A stretch of 64,000 nt of DNA from Aromatoleum bremense (lineage in GTDB: Bacteria; Pseudomonadota; Gammaproteobacteria; Burkholderiales; Rhodocyclaceae). Made by a program: the position numbers and the translations under genes. Below, one piece after another: positions 1-9,148 of the stretch. The first letter of the stretch is position 1; every line of letters begins with the position of its first letter. The DNA lies in NCBI RefSeq assembly GCF_017894365.1, contig NZ_CP059467.1, forward strand, positions 186,001 to 250,000, given 5' to 3'. The notes under the pieces were generated by a model, which had not been told where the DNA came from, did not search any database, and was given only the letters and a program-made list of their open reading frames with translations.

Positions 1-350
1 ATCGCGACGTCGGCTTCGCCGAGGCGGATGCGGTCGGCGGCCATCGCCACCGCGTTGAGGCCCGACGAGCAGAAACGGTTGATCGTGATCGCGGGCACGC
101 TGTCGGGCAGCCCCGCCATCAGCACGCCGAGGCGCGCGACGTTCATGCCCTGCTCGCCTTCGGGGATCGCGCAGCCGACATAGACGTCGCCGATGTCGCG
201 CGGGTCGAGCCGCGGCACCGCGGCGACGCTCGCCTGCAGCACGTGGGCGAGCATGTCGTCCGGGCGCACGTGGCGGAACATGCCGTTGCGACGCGCTACC
301 GGCGTGCGCGTCGCGGCGACGAGGTAGGCGTCCTGGAATTGCTTGGTCAT
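1..350 (-). CDS. Thiolase (acetyl-CoA acyltransferase), 5' part only
   Basis: The protein begins MTKQFQDAYLVAATRTPV and shows the thiolase N-terminal domain, including the active-site region NRFCSSGLNAVA, whose cysteine is the nucleophile that accepts the acyl group. Thiolases split 3-ketoacyl-CoA with CoA in the last step of beta-oxidation, in the cytoplasm. The gene leaves the window at base 1, so only about 116 residues are visible. The ATG has GGAGA about nine bases upstream. The multifunctional beta-oxidation gene lies directly upstream on the same strand with 16 bases between its expected stop and this ATG, so the two form an operon of the fadB-fadA kind. Because the upstream gene is frameshifted, its reading frame continues without a stop into this gene. 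Confidence 0.93.
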   Translation of the reverse strand, partial: MTKQFQDAYLVAATRTPVARRNGMFRHVRPDDMLAHVLQASVAAVPRLDPRDIGDVYVGCAIPEGEQGMNVARLGVLMAGLPDSVPAITINRFCSSGLNAVAMAADRIRLGEADVA

Positions 351-366
351 TGGGGTCGGTCTCCGG

Positions 367-2726
367 TCAGTTGCGCAGGGGCTTGCCGGTGTCCAGCAGG
401 TGCCGGATGCGGGCCCGGGTTTCGGGGGTGCGAGCGAGCGCGACGAACTCGCGGCGCTCGACATCGAGGAGCCACTGCTCGTCGACGAGCGAGCCGCCTT
501 CGACTTCGCCGCCGCGCGCGCGACGCGATAGTCGTGCGCCGAGATGAAGCCGCCGTCGCGCAGGTTCACGAGCTGGTGCTCGAGCGTCGCGATGCCGCCA
601 CGTCCCGCGACCTTCACCGCGCGCGGCGCGAGCGGCGGGTAGTGGCCTGTTTCGGCGCGCGCACGCGCCTGGCGGATCGCGACATACAGCAGCTCGTGCG
701 GATTGAAGAGGATCGTGTCGGACGGCTGCAGCAGCCCCATCTCGCGCGCCTCGAACGCGCTCTTCGAGACCTTCGCCGACGACACATGCTGGAACGCCGC
801 ATAGATCGCCGCGTTCGGCTCGCCGTACTGCTGCTGCGCGGCGATGCGCGCGGCGCGCAGCGCGAACTCCTTGCAGCCGCCGCCGGCCGGGATCAGCCCG
901 ACGCCGGCTTCGACGAGGCCGAGCTGGGATTCGGCCGCGACGACGCGGTGCGTGCAGTGCATCGCGAGCTCGCAGCCGCCGCCGAGCGCCATCCCCTGCA
1001 CCGCCGCGACCGTCGGCACCGCGCTGTCGCGCAGCGACCGCATCGCCGCCTGGAACGCGCGCACGTGCCGGTCGAGCGCGTCAGCATCGTCCGACTCGAC
1101 GAGCGCGAGCACTTCGTCGAGGTTCGCGCCGGCGGCGAACGGCGCCTCGTTCCAGACGACGAGGCCGGCGTAGTCGCGCGCGGCGCAGGCGAGCGCTTCG
1201 GCGATGCCGTCGAGCACCGGTTTCGCGAGCACGTTGAGCTTCGTCTTGAAGCTCGCGACGAGGATCCCGGCATCGACCGCCGGCAGCGTGAAGAGCCGCA
1301 CGCCGTCGTTCTCCCAGACGGTTTCGCCGCGGTCCTGCGCCTCGCCGAGCACGCGCTCGGGGAAGAGCTGGCGGCGATAGACCGGCAGCGCCGCGCGCGG
1401 CTTCAGCCGCGACTCGGCCGCCGACCACGAACCCTCGGCGCCATGCACGCCGTCGCGCGCGACGACCCATGCGGGCAGCGGCACGCCGGCCATCGCCTCG
1501 CCGGCCGCGACGTCGTCGCGGATCATCGCCGCGACCTCACGCCAGCCCGCTTCCTGCCACAGCTCGAACGGCCCGCGCCGCCAGCCGTAGCCCCAGCGCA
1601 TCGCCAGATCGACGTCGCGCGCGTTGTCGGCGATCGCGTCGAGCGTCACCGCGCAGTAATGGAAGAGGTCGCGCAGGCACGACCAGACGAGGCGCGCCTG
1701 CGGATGCGGGCAATCGCACAGCATGCGCAGCCGGCGGCCGGCGTCGCGCACTTTGAGGATCTCGCCGACCTCGGGCGCGACGGCGCCGGCGGCGGCGCGG
1801 TACTCGCCCGACGCCGGATCGAGCACGGTGAGGTCGCGGCCCTGCCGGCGATAGACGCCGCCGCCCGTCTTCTGACCGAGCGCGCCGCGGTCGATCAGCG
1901 CCGCGATCCAGCCCGGCACCACGTAGTGGCGCGCCCACGGGTCGTCCGGCAGCTCGACGCGCATCCCGTCGATGACGTGCGCGAGCGTGTCGAGGCCGAC
2001 GACGTCGAAGAGGCGGTACGTTGCGCTCTTCGGCAGGCCGATCGCAGGGCCGGTCAGCGCGTCAACGTCGTCGAGCGCGAGGCCGAGCCGCCCGGTGTGG
2101 TGCGCGACCGTCAGCAACCACATCGCGCCGATGCGGTTGGCGACGAAGTTCGGAGTGTCCTTCGCGCGCACGACGCCCTTGCCGAGCCGCGACACGAGCC
2201 ACGGCTCGAGCCGGTCGAGCACGCCGGGGCGCGTCTCCGGCGCCGGGATCAGCTCGACGAGCGGCATGTAGCGCGGCGGGTTGAAGAAATGCACGCCGCA
2301 GAAGTCCGCCCGCAGCGACTCGGGCAGCACCGACGAGAGCTTCGCCAGCGAGAGGCCCGAGGTGTTGGTCGCGAGGATCGCGCCCGGCGCCAGATGGGGC
2401 GCGATCCTCGCGTACAGGCTCTCCTTCCATTCGAGCTTCTCGGCGATTGCCTCGATCACGAGGTCGCAGTCGCGCAACTGCGCCAGATGCTGGTCGTAGT
2501 TCGCGGCGTCGACGTAGTGGATGCGGTCGCGCGTGACGAACGGCGCCGGTTCGAGCTTCTGCAGCCCCTTCAGCGCCTTCGCGACGACGCCGTTCGCATC
2601 GCCCGACGGTGCCGCGAGGTCGAACAGCACGACCGGCACCTCGGCGTTCGCGAGGTGGGCCGCGATCTGCGCGCCCATCACGCCGGCGCCGAGCACGGCG
2701 ACCTTGCGGAAAGTTGAATCATTCAA
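367..2726 (-). pseudogene. 3-hydroxyacyl-CoA dehydrogenase/enoyl-CoA hydratase, frameshifted near 3' end
   Basis: This is a bifunctional beta-oxidation protein: an NAD-binding dehydrogenase domain (start of the chain, KVAVLGAGVMGAQ, Rossmann glycine pattern) followed by a crotonase-type hydratase part and a C-terminal helical region ending GKPLRN. The start is a TTG preceded by GGGAGA. The frame from the TTG runs to about base 514 (HDYRVARA), whereas the family-typical C-terminus (GGEVEGGSLVDEQWLLDVER to GKPLRN, stop at 367-369) is in another frame. Compared with the family, roughly six residues between RVARA and GGEVEGG are missing; a loss of about 19 bases would restore length and frame. 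The shifted frame reads on into the thiolase. It is either a real mutation or an assembly error in a GCG-rich run. Confidence 0.8.
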
Positions 2727-2781
2727 GGCATGTCTCCCGTACGAAGTTTCTGGTTGCGGGCCCGCGAGGGCCGCGCGGAAT

Positions 2782-2848
2782 AAAAAGGGGGGATGTCCCG
2801 ATCCTTGAGGAGGAGAGGTCAGGTGGCTGGAGGACACCCCCGCGAAAA
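2782..2848. repeat. Small dispersed element with inverted ends (left copy)
   Basis: A stretch of about 67 bases begins AAAAAGGGGGGATGTCCCGATCC and ends GGACACCCCCGCGAAAA. Its ends are inverted copies of each other, and the same layout recurs at 60216-60292. It lies between the beta-oxidation gene and the CoA transferase. It could be a MITE-like or REP-like element, or a terminator hairpin. Confidence 0.5.
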
Positions 2849-2962
2849 GGGTCAGCGCTCAGTGAGCCGCTTGCCGGAACGGGCGGAAAACGAAGTTTCG
2901 GCGTAGCCAAAAGCGAAGCGCCTTCCGCCACACGGCGGCCCGACAGGTGTAGCGGTCAAATT

Positions 2963-2995
2963 GGCGGATAACGCCTTCGGCTCATCCGCCCTACG
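2963..2995. repeat. REP-like palindrome with GGCGGAT/ATCCGCC arms
   Basis: The arms GGCGGAT (2963-2969) and ATCCGCC (2984-2990) flank AACGCCTTCGGCTC and are followed by CTACGG. This is the widely dispersed GTAGGGCGGATGAGC-type intergenic palindrome of proteobacteria. It sits just after the CoA-transferase stop codon and may also act as a terminator. Confidence 0.5.
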
Positions 2996-3015
2996 GCCGG
3001 GCGATCGGCCTCGCG

Positions 3016-3666
3016 TCAATCGAGCTTCATCGGCCTCAAGTCCTCCGAAACCGCGAAGCGCGCCTGCGTCCGCGCCCGGATGTCGGCGAGCGACACGCCC
3101 GGCGCGTGCTCGATGAGCACGAACTCGCCGTGTGTGATCCTGAACACGGCCATCTCGGTGACGACCATCGCGACCCGTCCCTTCGCGGTCAGCGGTAGCG
3201 TGCAGCGGTCGAGGATGCGCGGCTCACCGTCCTTCGTGCAGTGCTCCATCGCGACGATGACCTTGCGCGCGCCGGTCACGAGGTCCATCGCGCCGCCCAT
3301 GCCGGGAACCATCTTCCCCGGCACCATCCAGTTCGCGAGGCTGCCTTCCTCGTCGACCTGCAGGCCGCCGAGCACGGTGACGTCGACGTGGCCGCCGCGG
3401 ATCAGCGCAAACGACATCGCGCTGTCGAACATCGCGGCGCCCGGCATCAGCCCGCAGGGAATACCGCCCGCATTGACGACGCCTGGCAGCGGCTCGCCTT
3501 CGAGCGGCGCGAGGCCGAGGAAGCCGTTCTCCGACTGCAGCGTGATGTGCATCCCCGTCGGCAGGTAGCGCGGCACCTGCGTCGGCAGACCGATACCGAG
3601 ATTGACGACGTAGCCGTCGCGGAACTCGCGGGCGACGCGCCGCGCGATGATTTCCTTCGCTTCCAT
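3016..3666 (-). CDS. 3-oxoacid CoA-transferase, subunit B
   Basis: The 216-aa beta subunit of a family I CoA transferase moves CoA between an acyl-CoA donor (often succinyl-CoA or acetyl-CoA) and a 3-oxoacid such as acetoacetate. The catalytic glutamate lies in the motif SENGFLG, which is intact, and GGIPCG and GGHVDVTVLGGLQVDEEG are typical of the family. The length is normal for subunit B (AtoA/ScoB size). The subunit A gene ends two bases upstream on the same strand, so the two are cotranscribed and probably translationally coupled. The neighbouring beta-oxidation genes suggest a role in the use or disposal of acetoacetyl-CoA units. The exact acid cannot be read from the sequence. Confidence 0.92.
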   Translation of the reverse strand: MEAKEIIARRVAREFRDGYVVNLGIGLPTQVPRYLPTGMHITLQSENGFLGLAPLEGEPLPGVVNAGGIPCGLMPGAAMFDSAMSFALIRGGHVDVTVLGGLQVDEEGSLANWMVPGKMVPGMGGAMDLVTGARKVIVAMEHCTKDGEPRILDRCTLPLTAKGRVAMVVTEMAVFRITHGEFVLIEHAPGVSLADIRARTQARFAVSEDLRPMKLD

Positions 3667-3668
3667 GT

Positions 3669-4331
3669 TCAGGGCCTCCGCGCCAGCACGATCTTGTCGA
3701 CGAGCGCCGCCGGCGTCATCACGAGATCGGGGTCGATTTCGCCGATCTCGACGATCTCGTCGACCTCGGCAATCACGAGGTCCGCGGCGAGCGCGATGAT
3801 CGGGTTGAAGTTGCGTGCGGCGCGCTCATAGACGAGGTTGCCCGCGCGGTCGGCACGTTTCGCCTTCAGGATCGCGACGTCGGCGCGCAGTGGCAGCTCG
3901 ATGAGGAAGGCGCGGCCGTCGACGACCATCTTCGTCTTGCCTTCCTCGACGACGGTGCCGACGCCGGTCGGCGTCAGCACGCCGCCAAGCCCCGCGCCGC
4001 CGCAGCGGATGCGCTCGACGAGCGTGCCCTGCGGGACGAGCTCGACGTCGAGCTCACCGGCGATCATCTTTTTGCCGGTCACCGGGTTCGTGCCAATGTG
4101 CGACACGACGACGCGGCTCACCTGGCCGGACGAGATCAGTGGACCGACGCCGGTGTCCGGCGCCGCGGTGTCGTTGCCGATCAGCGTCAGGTCCTTCGTT
4201 CCCTGCTCGCACAGCAGCGACACAATGCCCTCGGGCGTGCCGACACCGATGAAGCCGCCGAACATGATCCGCAGGCCGTCGCGGAAGAGCGGCCCGATTT
4301 CGGACCAGTCCACCTCTTTGTTCAATGCCAT
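3669..4331 (-). CDS. 3-oxoacid CoA-transferase, subunit A
   Basis: The 220-aa alpha subunit carries the glycine-rich CoA-binding stretch [11 protein letters not shown] near residue 25, and [18 protein letters not shown] and LTPTGVGT, all characteristic of AtoD/ScoA-type subunits. It forms the active enzyme with the downstream subunit B (gap two bases). Length and motifs are complete. The pair lies between the multifunctional beta-oxidation gene and the YeiH-RND membrane genes, all on the minus strand, with about 110 bases of spacer upstream. Confidence 0.92.
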   Translation of the reverse strand: MALNKEVDWSEIGPLFRDGLRIMFGGFIGVGTPEGIVSLLCEQGTKDLTLIGNDTAAPDTGVGPLISSGQVSRVVVSHIGTNPVTGKKMIAGELDVELVPQGTLVERIRCGGAGLGGVLTPTGVGTVVEEGKTKMVVDGRAFLIELPLRADVAILKAKRADRAGNLVYERAARNFNPIIALAADLVIAEVDEIVEIGEIDPDLVMTPAALVDKIVLARRP

Positions 4332-4445
4332 CTCTTTGTCTCTCCTCGGTGTGCGGACGGCCGTTCCCGCCCTGCCCGCTTCACGGGGCCGGGGCGTCGT
4401 CGCCGTCTGTCGTTTATCGGTTGGTGTTGTCGGGCCGCGCCGTGC

Positions 4446-5528
4446 TCAGCGCATCCACAGCAGGCCGCCCATGATCAGCGCGGCGAGGAACACGGTATTG
4501 ACCGCGAGCATCGCCACCGGCCGCCAGCCGAGCGCGGCGAGCTGCTGGAACGAGGTCTTCACGCCGAGCGCCGCGATCGCCACGACCAGGCACCAGCGCG
4601 ACAGGCCGGAGGCGACGTCGGTGACCGGCTGCGGGATCAGCCCGAGGCTGTTGACCGCGACCAGCACCGCGAAGCCGACGAGAAAGCCCGGCAGCACCGG
4701 CGGCTTCTTGCCGGCCGGCGCGCCGTTGCGAAACAGCAGCGACACCACCGCGACCACCGGCAGCAGCATCGCGACGCGGAAGAGCTTGACGAAGGTCGCC
4801 CCGTCGCCGACCTCGGGCGAGATGAGATAGCCCGCCGCGACGACCTGCGCGACGTCGTGGATCGTGCCGCCGAGAAAGACCGCCGCAGCGTTCGCGTCGA
4901 GCCCGAAGAGCTTCACGAGCGAGGGATAGACGACCATCGCGACGGTGGAGAGCGCCGTGACGCCGACCACCGTGAACAAGGTGAAGCGCTGGTTCGCGTC
5001 GCTCTTCGGCAGCACCGCCGAGATCGCCAGCGCGGCCGACGCGCCGCAGATCGCCACCGCGCCGCCGGTGAGAATCCCTTCGGTGCCGGGGCGGCCGAGC
5101 AGGCGCCCGACCAGCGCCCCGAACAGGATCGTCGCGACGACGCCGCCGGCGACCATCGCGATCGACCCGGCGCCCAGACCCGCAAGCTGCTCCGCGGTGA
5201 TGCGCGCCCCGAGCAGTGCGACGCCGAAACGCAGCACATGGCGCGACGCGAACTCGATGCCGTCGCGGATCTTCTCGCCGTTCGCGGCGAAGTTGAACGC
5301 CATGCCGAAGAACAGCGCGTACAGCAGCTGCGGGCCGCCCTGGTGCTCGGCGACGAAGCTCGCCGCCAGCGCGATCGTGATCGCGGTCAGCACGCCGGGC
5401 CACAGCCGCTGCCACGCCGGGAGGTCGATCCATGCAAGCGCGCGCGCCGAAACGGTCGGATTACTCATCGCCTTGCCCATCGCCTTGTCCATCGAGTTGC
5501 CGATCGAATTGCCGATCGTATTGGTCAT
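4446..5528 (-). CDS. YeiH-family (UPF0324) putative sulfate exporter, copy 1
   Basis: A 360-aa integral membrane protein with about ten hydrophobic segments and the family signature GGAVAICGASAALAISAVLP in the middle; HDVAQVVAAGYLIS follows later. YeiH proteins are regarded as putative sulfate or sulfonate exporters, but no substrate is proven. The chosen ATG (MTNTIGNSIGN) has AAGGGGG seven bases upstream; an in-frame ATG 69 bases further up gives an unlikely extension that overlaps the RND gene. It follows the RND gene by ten bases, so it belongs to the DUF1302-DUF1329-YCF48-RND operon. A nearly identical protein with a different N-terminus is encoded at 60350-61363. Confidence 0.85.
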   Translation of the reverse strand: MTNTIGNSIGNSMDKAMGKAMSNPTVSARALAWIDLPAWQRLWPGVLTAITIALAASFVAEHQGGPQLLYALFFGMAFNFAANGEKIRDGIEFASRHVLRFGVALLGARITAEQLAGLGAGSIAMVAGGVVATILFGALVGRLLGRPGTEGILTGGAVAICGASAALAISAVLPKSDANQRFTLFTVVGVTALSTVAMVVYPSLVKLFGLDANAAAVFLGGTIHDVAQVVAAGYLISPEVGDGATFVKLFRVAMLLPVVAVVSLLFRNGAPAGKKPPVLPGFLVGFAVLVAVNSLGLIPQPVTDVASGLSRWCLVVAIAALGVKTSFQQLAALGWRPVAMLAVNTVFLAALIMGGLLWMR

Positions 5529-8164
5529 GGCTGCCCCCTTACCGCGCGGCGAGGCCGAGTGCCGGCGCGGCGGCGAAACGCCTTGCGCTGGCCGCATCCT
5601 TCAGCAGGAAGTGCGACAGCGCCGGAATCAGGATCAGCGCGCCGGCCATGTTCCACACGAACATGAAGGTCAGCAGGATCCCCATGTCGGCCTGGAACTT
5701 GATCGGCGACCAGATCCAGGTGACGACCCCGGCGGCGAGCGTCACGCCGACGAGCGCGACGACCTTGCCGGTGAATTGCAGTGCGCTGCGGTGCGCTTGC
5801 GCAAGCGAAGCGCCCGTGCGCTGCTGCGCGAGCTGGATGGAGAGCAGATAGAGCGCGTAATCGACGCCGATCCCGACCCCCAGCGCGATGACCGGCAAGG
5901 TCCCGACCTTCACGCCGATCCCCAGCACCACCATCAGCGCCTCGCACAGGATCGAGGTCACCGCGAGCGGCACCACCGCGACGACGACCGCGCGCCAGCT
6001 GCGGAAGGTGACGAAGCACAGCACAACCACCGCCGCATACACGTAGAGGAGCATCGTGCGGTTGGCTTCCCGCACGACGATGTTGGTCGCCGCCTCGATG
6101 CCGGCCGAGCCCGCTGCGAGCAGGAACTGGCGCTCGGGGGTGCTGTGCGCCTCGGCGAATTGCGCGGCGGTGGCGACGATGGCGTCGAGCGTCTCGGCGC
6201 GGTGGTCGGTGAGGTAGGCGATCACCGGCATCACCGAGCAGTCGTTGTTGAAGAGGTCGGGGTTGTTGACGGACGCCTGCTGCGCGCCGTAGTTGAGCAC
6301 GTCCTGGTTGCGCGCGAGGGTGAGCCACTTCGGGTTGCCTTCGTACGAACCGGCGGTGATCTGGCGCACCGCATCGCCGAGGAACACCGTCGTCTGCACC
6401 CCGGGCAGCTGCTGCAGCTGCCACGCGAGGCGGTCGGCTTCGACGAGGGTCTCGTACTTGAGGCAGCCTTCGGCCGCGGTCCTGACGATCACGGCGAACT
6501 GGTCGGACGAGAGCGAGTAGTTCGCCGTGATGTAGGCGTTGTCGCGGTTGTAGCGCGAGTCGGCGCGCAGCTCCGGCGCGCCCGGCTCGAGGTCGCCGAT
6601 CTTGAGCTCGAGGCTGACGACGAAGCCCGCGACGGTGAGCACCGCGGAGACCGCGATCGCGCCGATCGCCCAGCGCCGCTCGGTGAAGCGCTCGAGCCAG
6701 CGCCACAGGCCCGCGCCCGTGCCGTCGGCGGCCCCCGACTCGGCCACGAGACTGCGCTCGGCCGCCCGGGCGCTCACGCCGGTGTAGGACAAGAGCACCG
6801 GCAGCAGGATCAGGTTGGTGAAGATCAGCACCGCCACGCCGATGCTCGCCGCGAGCGCGAGCGCCTGGATCACCGGGATGTCGATGACCATCAGCACCGC
6901 GAAGCCGACCGCGTCGGCGACCAGCGCCGTCATGCCAGCGAGAAAGAGCCGGCGGAAGGTGAAGCGCGCCGCGACCAGGCGATGCGTGCCGCGGCCGATG
7001 TCCTGCACGATGCCGTTCATCTTCTGCGCGCCGTGGCTGACGCCGATCGCGAAGATCAGGAACGGCACGAGGATCGAGAACGGGTCGAGCTCGAAGCCGA
7101 GCGCGGCGATGAGGCCCATCTGCCACACCACCGCGATCACCGAGCAGGCGACCACCAGCGCGGTGCTCCTCAGGCAGCGGGTGTAGAAGAAGATCACGAG
7201 AATCGCGATCAGCGCGGCGATCGCGAAGTAAGCCATCACCTGGCTCACGCCGTCGATGAGGTCGCCGACGAGCTTGGCGAAGCCGATGATGTGGATGCGG
7301 ATTTCGGGGCCGCCCGAGCCCGCCGCGCGCTCGAACCTCAAACGGATGTTCTCCTCGAGGTTCCGCGACAGCGCGCGGTAGTCGATCGCCGCGCCCGTCG
7401 CGGGATCCTTGTCGAGCAGCGGCACGAAGATCATGCTCGATTTGAAGTCGTTGCCGACGAAGCGCCCGACGATGCCCGAACGGGCGATGTTGAGCTTGAG
7501 CTCGCCGGTCGCCTGCGGCGAGCCGTCGTAGGAATCCGGCATCACCGGCCCGCCCTGGAAGCCTTCCTCGGTGACTTCGGTCCAGCGCACCGACGGCGTC
7601 CACAAGGATTTCACCCACGCGCGATCGACGCCGGGCGTGAGGATGAGCTCGTCGCTGATCTTCTTCAGCGTCTCCTGGTAGGCCGGGTCGAAGATGTCGC
7701 CGCTCGGGCTCGCGACGACGACGCGCAGCACGTTGCCAAGGCCGCGCAGCTCCTTGCGGCTCTCGAGGTAGTTCTGGATGTAGGGCTGGCTCTGCGGCAG
7801 CATGCTCTCGAAGCTCGCGTTCAACTGCAGCTTCATCGCGCCCACCACGGCCAGCACCACGGTCACCACGGCGCAGATCACGACCACCGCGAGGCGGTGG
7901 TTGAAGATCAGGCGCTCGAGGGCATTGCCGGAGTTGCGGTCGAACTCCGAGAGGGCACGCACGACGGGCGTGCGGTCATGCGAATCGAATGCGACGGCCA
8001 TCGCGTCGGTCTCCTGTTAGCGAAGCGTCTGGACGCGCACGCCGCGGGCACCCGCGACGACCACCGCATCCGTGCCGAGGGGTTGCACCGCCGACGCCGG
8101 GACGGCGCGGTCGAGCTTGAGCGGCGAGAAATGCTCGCCGCCATCCGTGCTCACCAGCAGCCGC
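4473..8164. repeat. Left copy of a direct repeat of at least 3.6 kb (YeiH-RND-YCF48)
   Basis: This interval matches 60377-64000 in the same orientation. From about 5610 to 8164 the two copies look almost identical, third codon positions included. The exceptions are the 3' end of the RND gene and the 5' end of the YeiH gene (about 5390-5600). Within the YeiH part there are scattered silent changes. The right copy runs off the window, so the repeat may extend through the YCF48, DUF1329 and DUF1302 genes. Confidence 0.93.
5539..8001 (-). CDS. RND/MMPL-family transporter, copy 1
   Basis: An 820-aa inner membrane protein of the RND superfamily: one membrane helix near residues 32-55, a large periplasmic loop, a block of five to six helices (about 240-410), a second periplasmic loop and a second helix block (about 650-800). 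This twofold layout matches MMPL/hydrophobe exporters, which move lipidic or hydrophobic molecules using the proton gradient. No separate membrane-fusion protein is encoded; the YCF48-like, DUF1329 and DUF1302 proteins upstream probably supply the periplasmic and outer membrane parts. The gene starts with an ATG 15 bases after the YCF48 stop. A second copy at 61378-63837 differs almost only at the C-terminus. Confidence 0.88.
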   Translation of the reverse strand: MAVAFDSHDRTPVVRALSEFDRNSGNALERLIFNHRLAVVVICAVVTVVLAVVGAMKLQLNASFESMLPQSQPYIQNYLESRKELRGLGNVLRVVVASPSGDIFDPAYQETLKKISDELILTPGVDRAWVKSLWTPSVRWTEVTEEGFQGGPVMPDSYDGSPQATGELKLNIARSGIVGRFVGNDFKSSMIFVPLLDKDPATGAAIDYRALSRNLEENIRLRFERAAGSGGPEIRIHIIGFAKLVGDLIDGVSQVMAYFAIAALIAILVIFFYTRCLRSTALVVACSVIAVVWQMGLIAALGFELDPFSILVPFLIFAIGVSHGAQKMNGIVQDIGRGTHRLVAARFTFRRLFLAGMTALVADAVGFAVLMVIDIPVIQALALAASIGVAVLIFTNLILLPVLLSYTGVSARAAERSLVAESGAADGTGAGLWRWLERFTERRWAIGAIAVSAVLTVAGFVVSLELKIGDLEPGAPELRADSRYNRDNAYITANYSLSSDQFAVIVRTAAEGCLKYETLVEADRLAWQLQQLPGVQTTVFLGDAVRQITAGSYEGNPKWLTLARNQDVLNYGAQQASVNNPDLFNNDCSVMPVIAYLTDHRAETLDAIVATAAQFAEAHSTPERQFLLAAGSAGIEAATNIVVREANRTMLLYVYAAVVVLCFVTFRSWRAVVVAVVPLAVTSILCEALMVVLGIGVKVGTLPVIALGVGIGVDYALYLLSIQLAQQRTGASLAQAHRSALQFTGKVVALVGVTLAAGVVTWIWSPIKFQADMGILLTFMFVWNMAGALILIPALSHFLLKDAASARRFAAAPALGLAAR

Positions 8165-9069
8165 CCCGCCTGGCTCGCGAGGATCACGCCCTGGTCGCCT
8201 ACGGTCGCAGCAGCCGTCAGGCCTTCTTGCACGCCGGTGTCGATCTTGTGCCAGGTCCGCCCGCTGTCGGTGCTGCGGAACGCGTTGCCGCGCAGCCCGA
8301 AGACGATCACCGCGTCCTTGGCGGGCGCGACGCCGAAATAGGTGCCCTGGTAGGGGGTCTGCAGTGCGCGAAAGACGCCCGCCGCGGCATCGAGGCGCAG
8401 CACGAGGCCCTGCTCGCCGGTCGCGAACACTTCGCCCTCGGCGCCGCGGATCGCATAGAGGTGCAGCGCCTGCGGGTTCTCGGTGCGGTCGAGCCACGGC
8501 TCCCAGTGCTTGCCGCCGTCCGTGGTGCGCAGGATCAGGTTGAACGCGCCGACGACAAAGCCGTTGTGCTCGTCGGCGAACCACACGTCGAGGAAGGGGT
8601 TCTCGGCGCCCTGCGCGGCGAAGCGCTCGGCCTCACTGACCCACTTCGCGGCCTCGTCACCGGACTGGGCCTTGTAGTACTCGACCATCATGGTGCCTAC
8701 GGCACGCCCGTCGAGCTGCTTCGTCCAGCTCGCACCGGCATCATTGCTCGCGAGCACGACGCCGTCGTGCCCCACCGCCCAGCCGGCTCGCGGCGTCGGG
8801 AAGCTCACCGCGACCAGATCCGAGCTGACCGGCACTTTCGCCTGCCGCCAGCTCTTGCCCGCGTCGTCGGAATACACGACGTGGCCGCGCTGGCCGACGC
8901 CGACGACACGCTGGCCGGCGAGCGCCAGGCCGTTGATGAGCCCCCTGGCCGCGAGCTCGCTCGTCATCGCCGGGGTGTCGAGCACGTCCTGGAAGCCGGC
9001 CGCGGGGGCTGTCGCCGGCAGCGTCAGCGCGAGCGCAAGCAGGGCGCCGCCAAGTCGGTGCGCGTTCAT
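8017..9069 (-). CDS. YCF48-related periplasmic beta-propeller protein
   Basis: A 350-aa protein with a signal peptide (MNAHRLGGALLALALTLPATAPAAG) and several BNR/Asp-box-like blades such as YSDDAGKSW, ASNDAGASW, TTDGGKHW, STDSGRTW and STDGGEHF. This pattern is that of Ycf48/HCF136-like propellers. In photosystem II organisms Ycf48 assists assembly; in non-photosynthetic bacteria this type regularly accompanies RND, DUF1329 and DUF1302 genes, which suggests assembly or stabilisation of an envelope transport complex. The ATG follows GGAGGAGCAAC. The gene lies 15 bases upstream of the RND gene and about 80 bases downstream of DUF1329. The 3' end of a second copy is seen at 63853-64000. Confidence 0.88.
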   Translation of the reverse strand: MNAHRLGGALLALALTLPATAPAAGFQDVLDTPAMTSELAARGLINGLALAGQRVVGVGQRGHVVYSDDAGKSWRQAKVPVSSDLVAVSFPTPRAGWAVGHDGVVLASNDAGASWTKQLDGRAVGTMMVEYYKAQSGDEAAKWVSEAERFAAQGAENPFLDVWFADEHNGFVVGAFNLILRTTDGGKHWEPWLDRTENPQALHLYAIRGAEGEVFATGEQGLVLRLDAAAGVFRALQTPYQGTYFGVAPAKDAVIVFGLRGNAFRSTDSGRTWHKIDTGVQEGLTAAATVGDQGVILASQAGRLLVSTDGGEHFSPLKLDRAVPASAVQPLGTDAVVVAGARGVRVQTLR

Positions 9070-9148
9070 CGTTGCTCCTCCGTGGGGTCGGAAAGGCCGG
9101 GCGGGCGGCACAGCGCCCTGCCCGGCTCGAATCATTGTTGTTGTGGTT

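Noticed and set aside
243..2717. Very long open frame on the plus strand opposite the beta-oxidation gene
   Set aside because: Its translation is arginine/alanine-rich without domains; it is the antisense shadow typical of GC-rich coding DNA. The minus strand carries clear family motifs.
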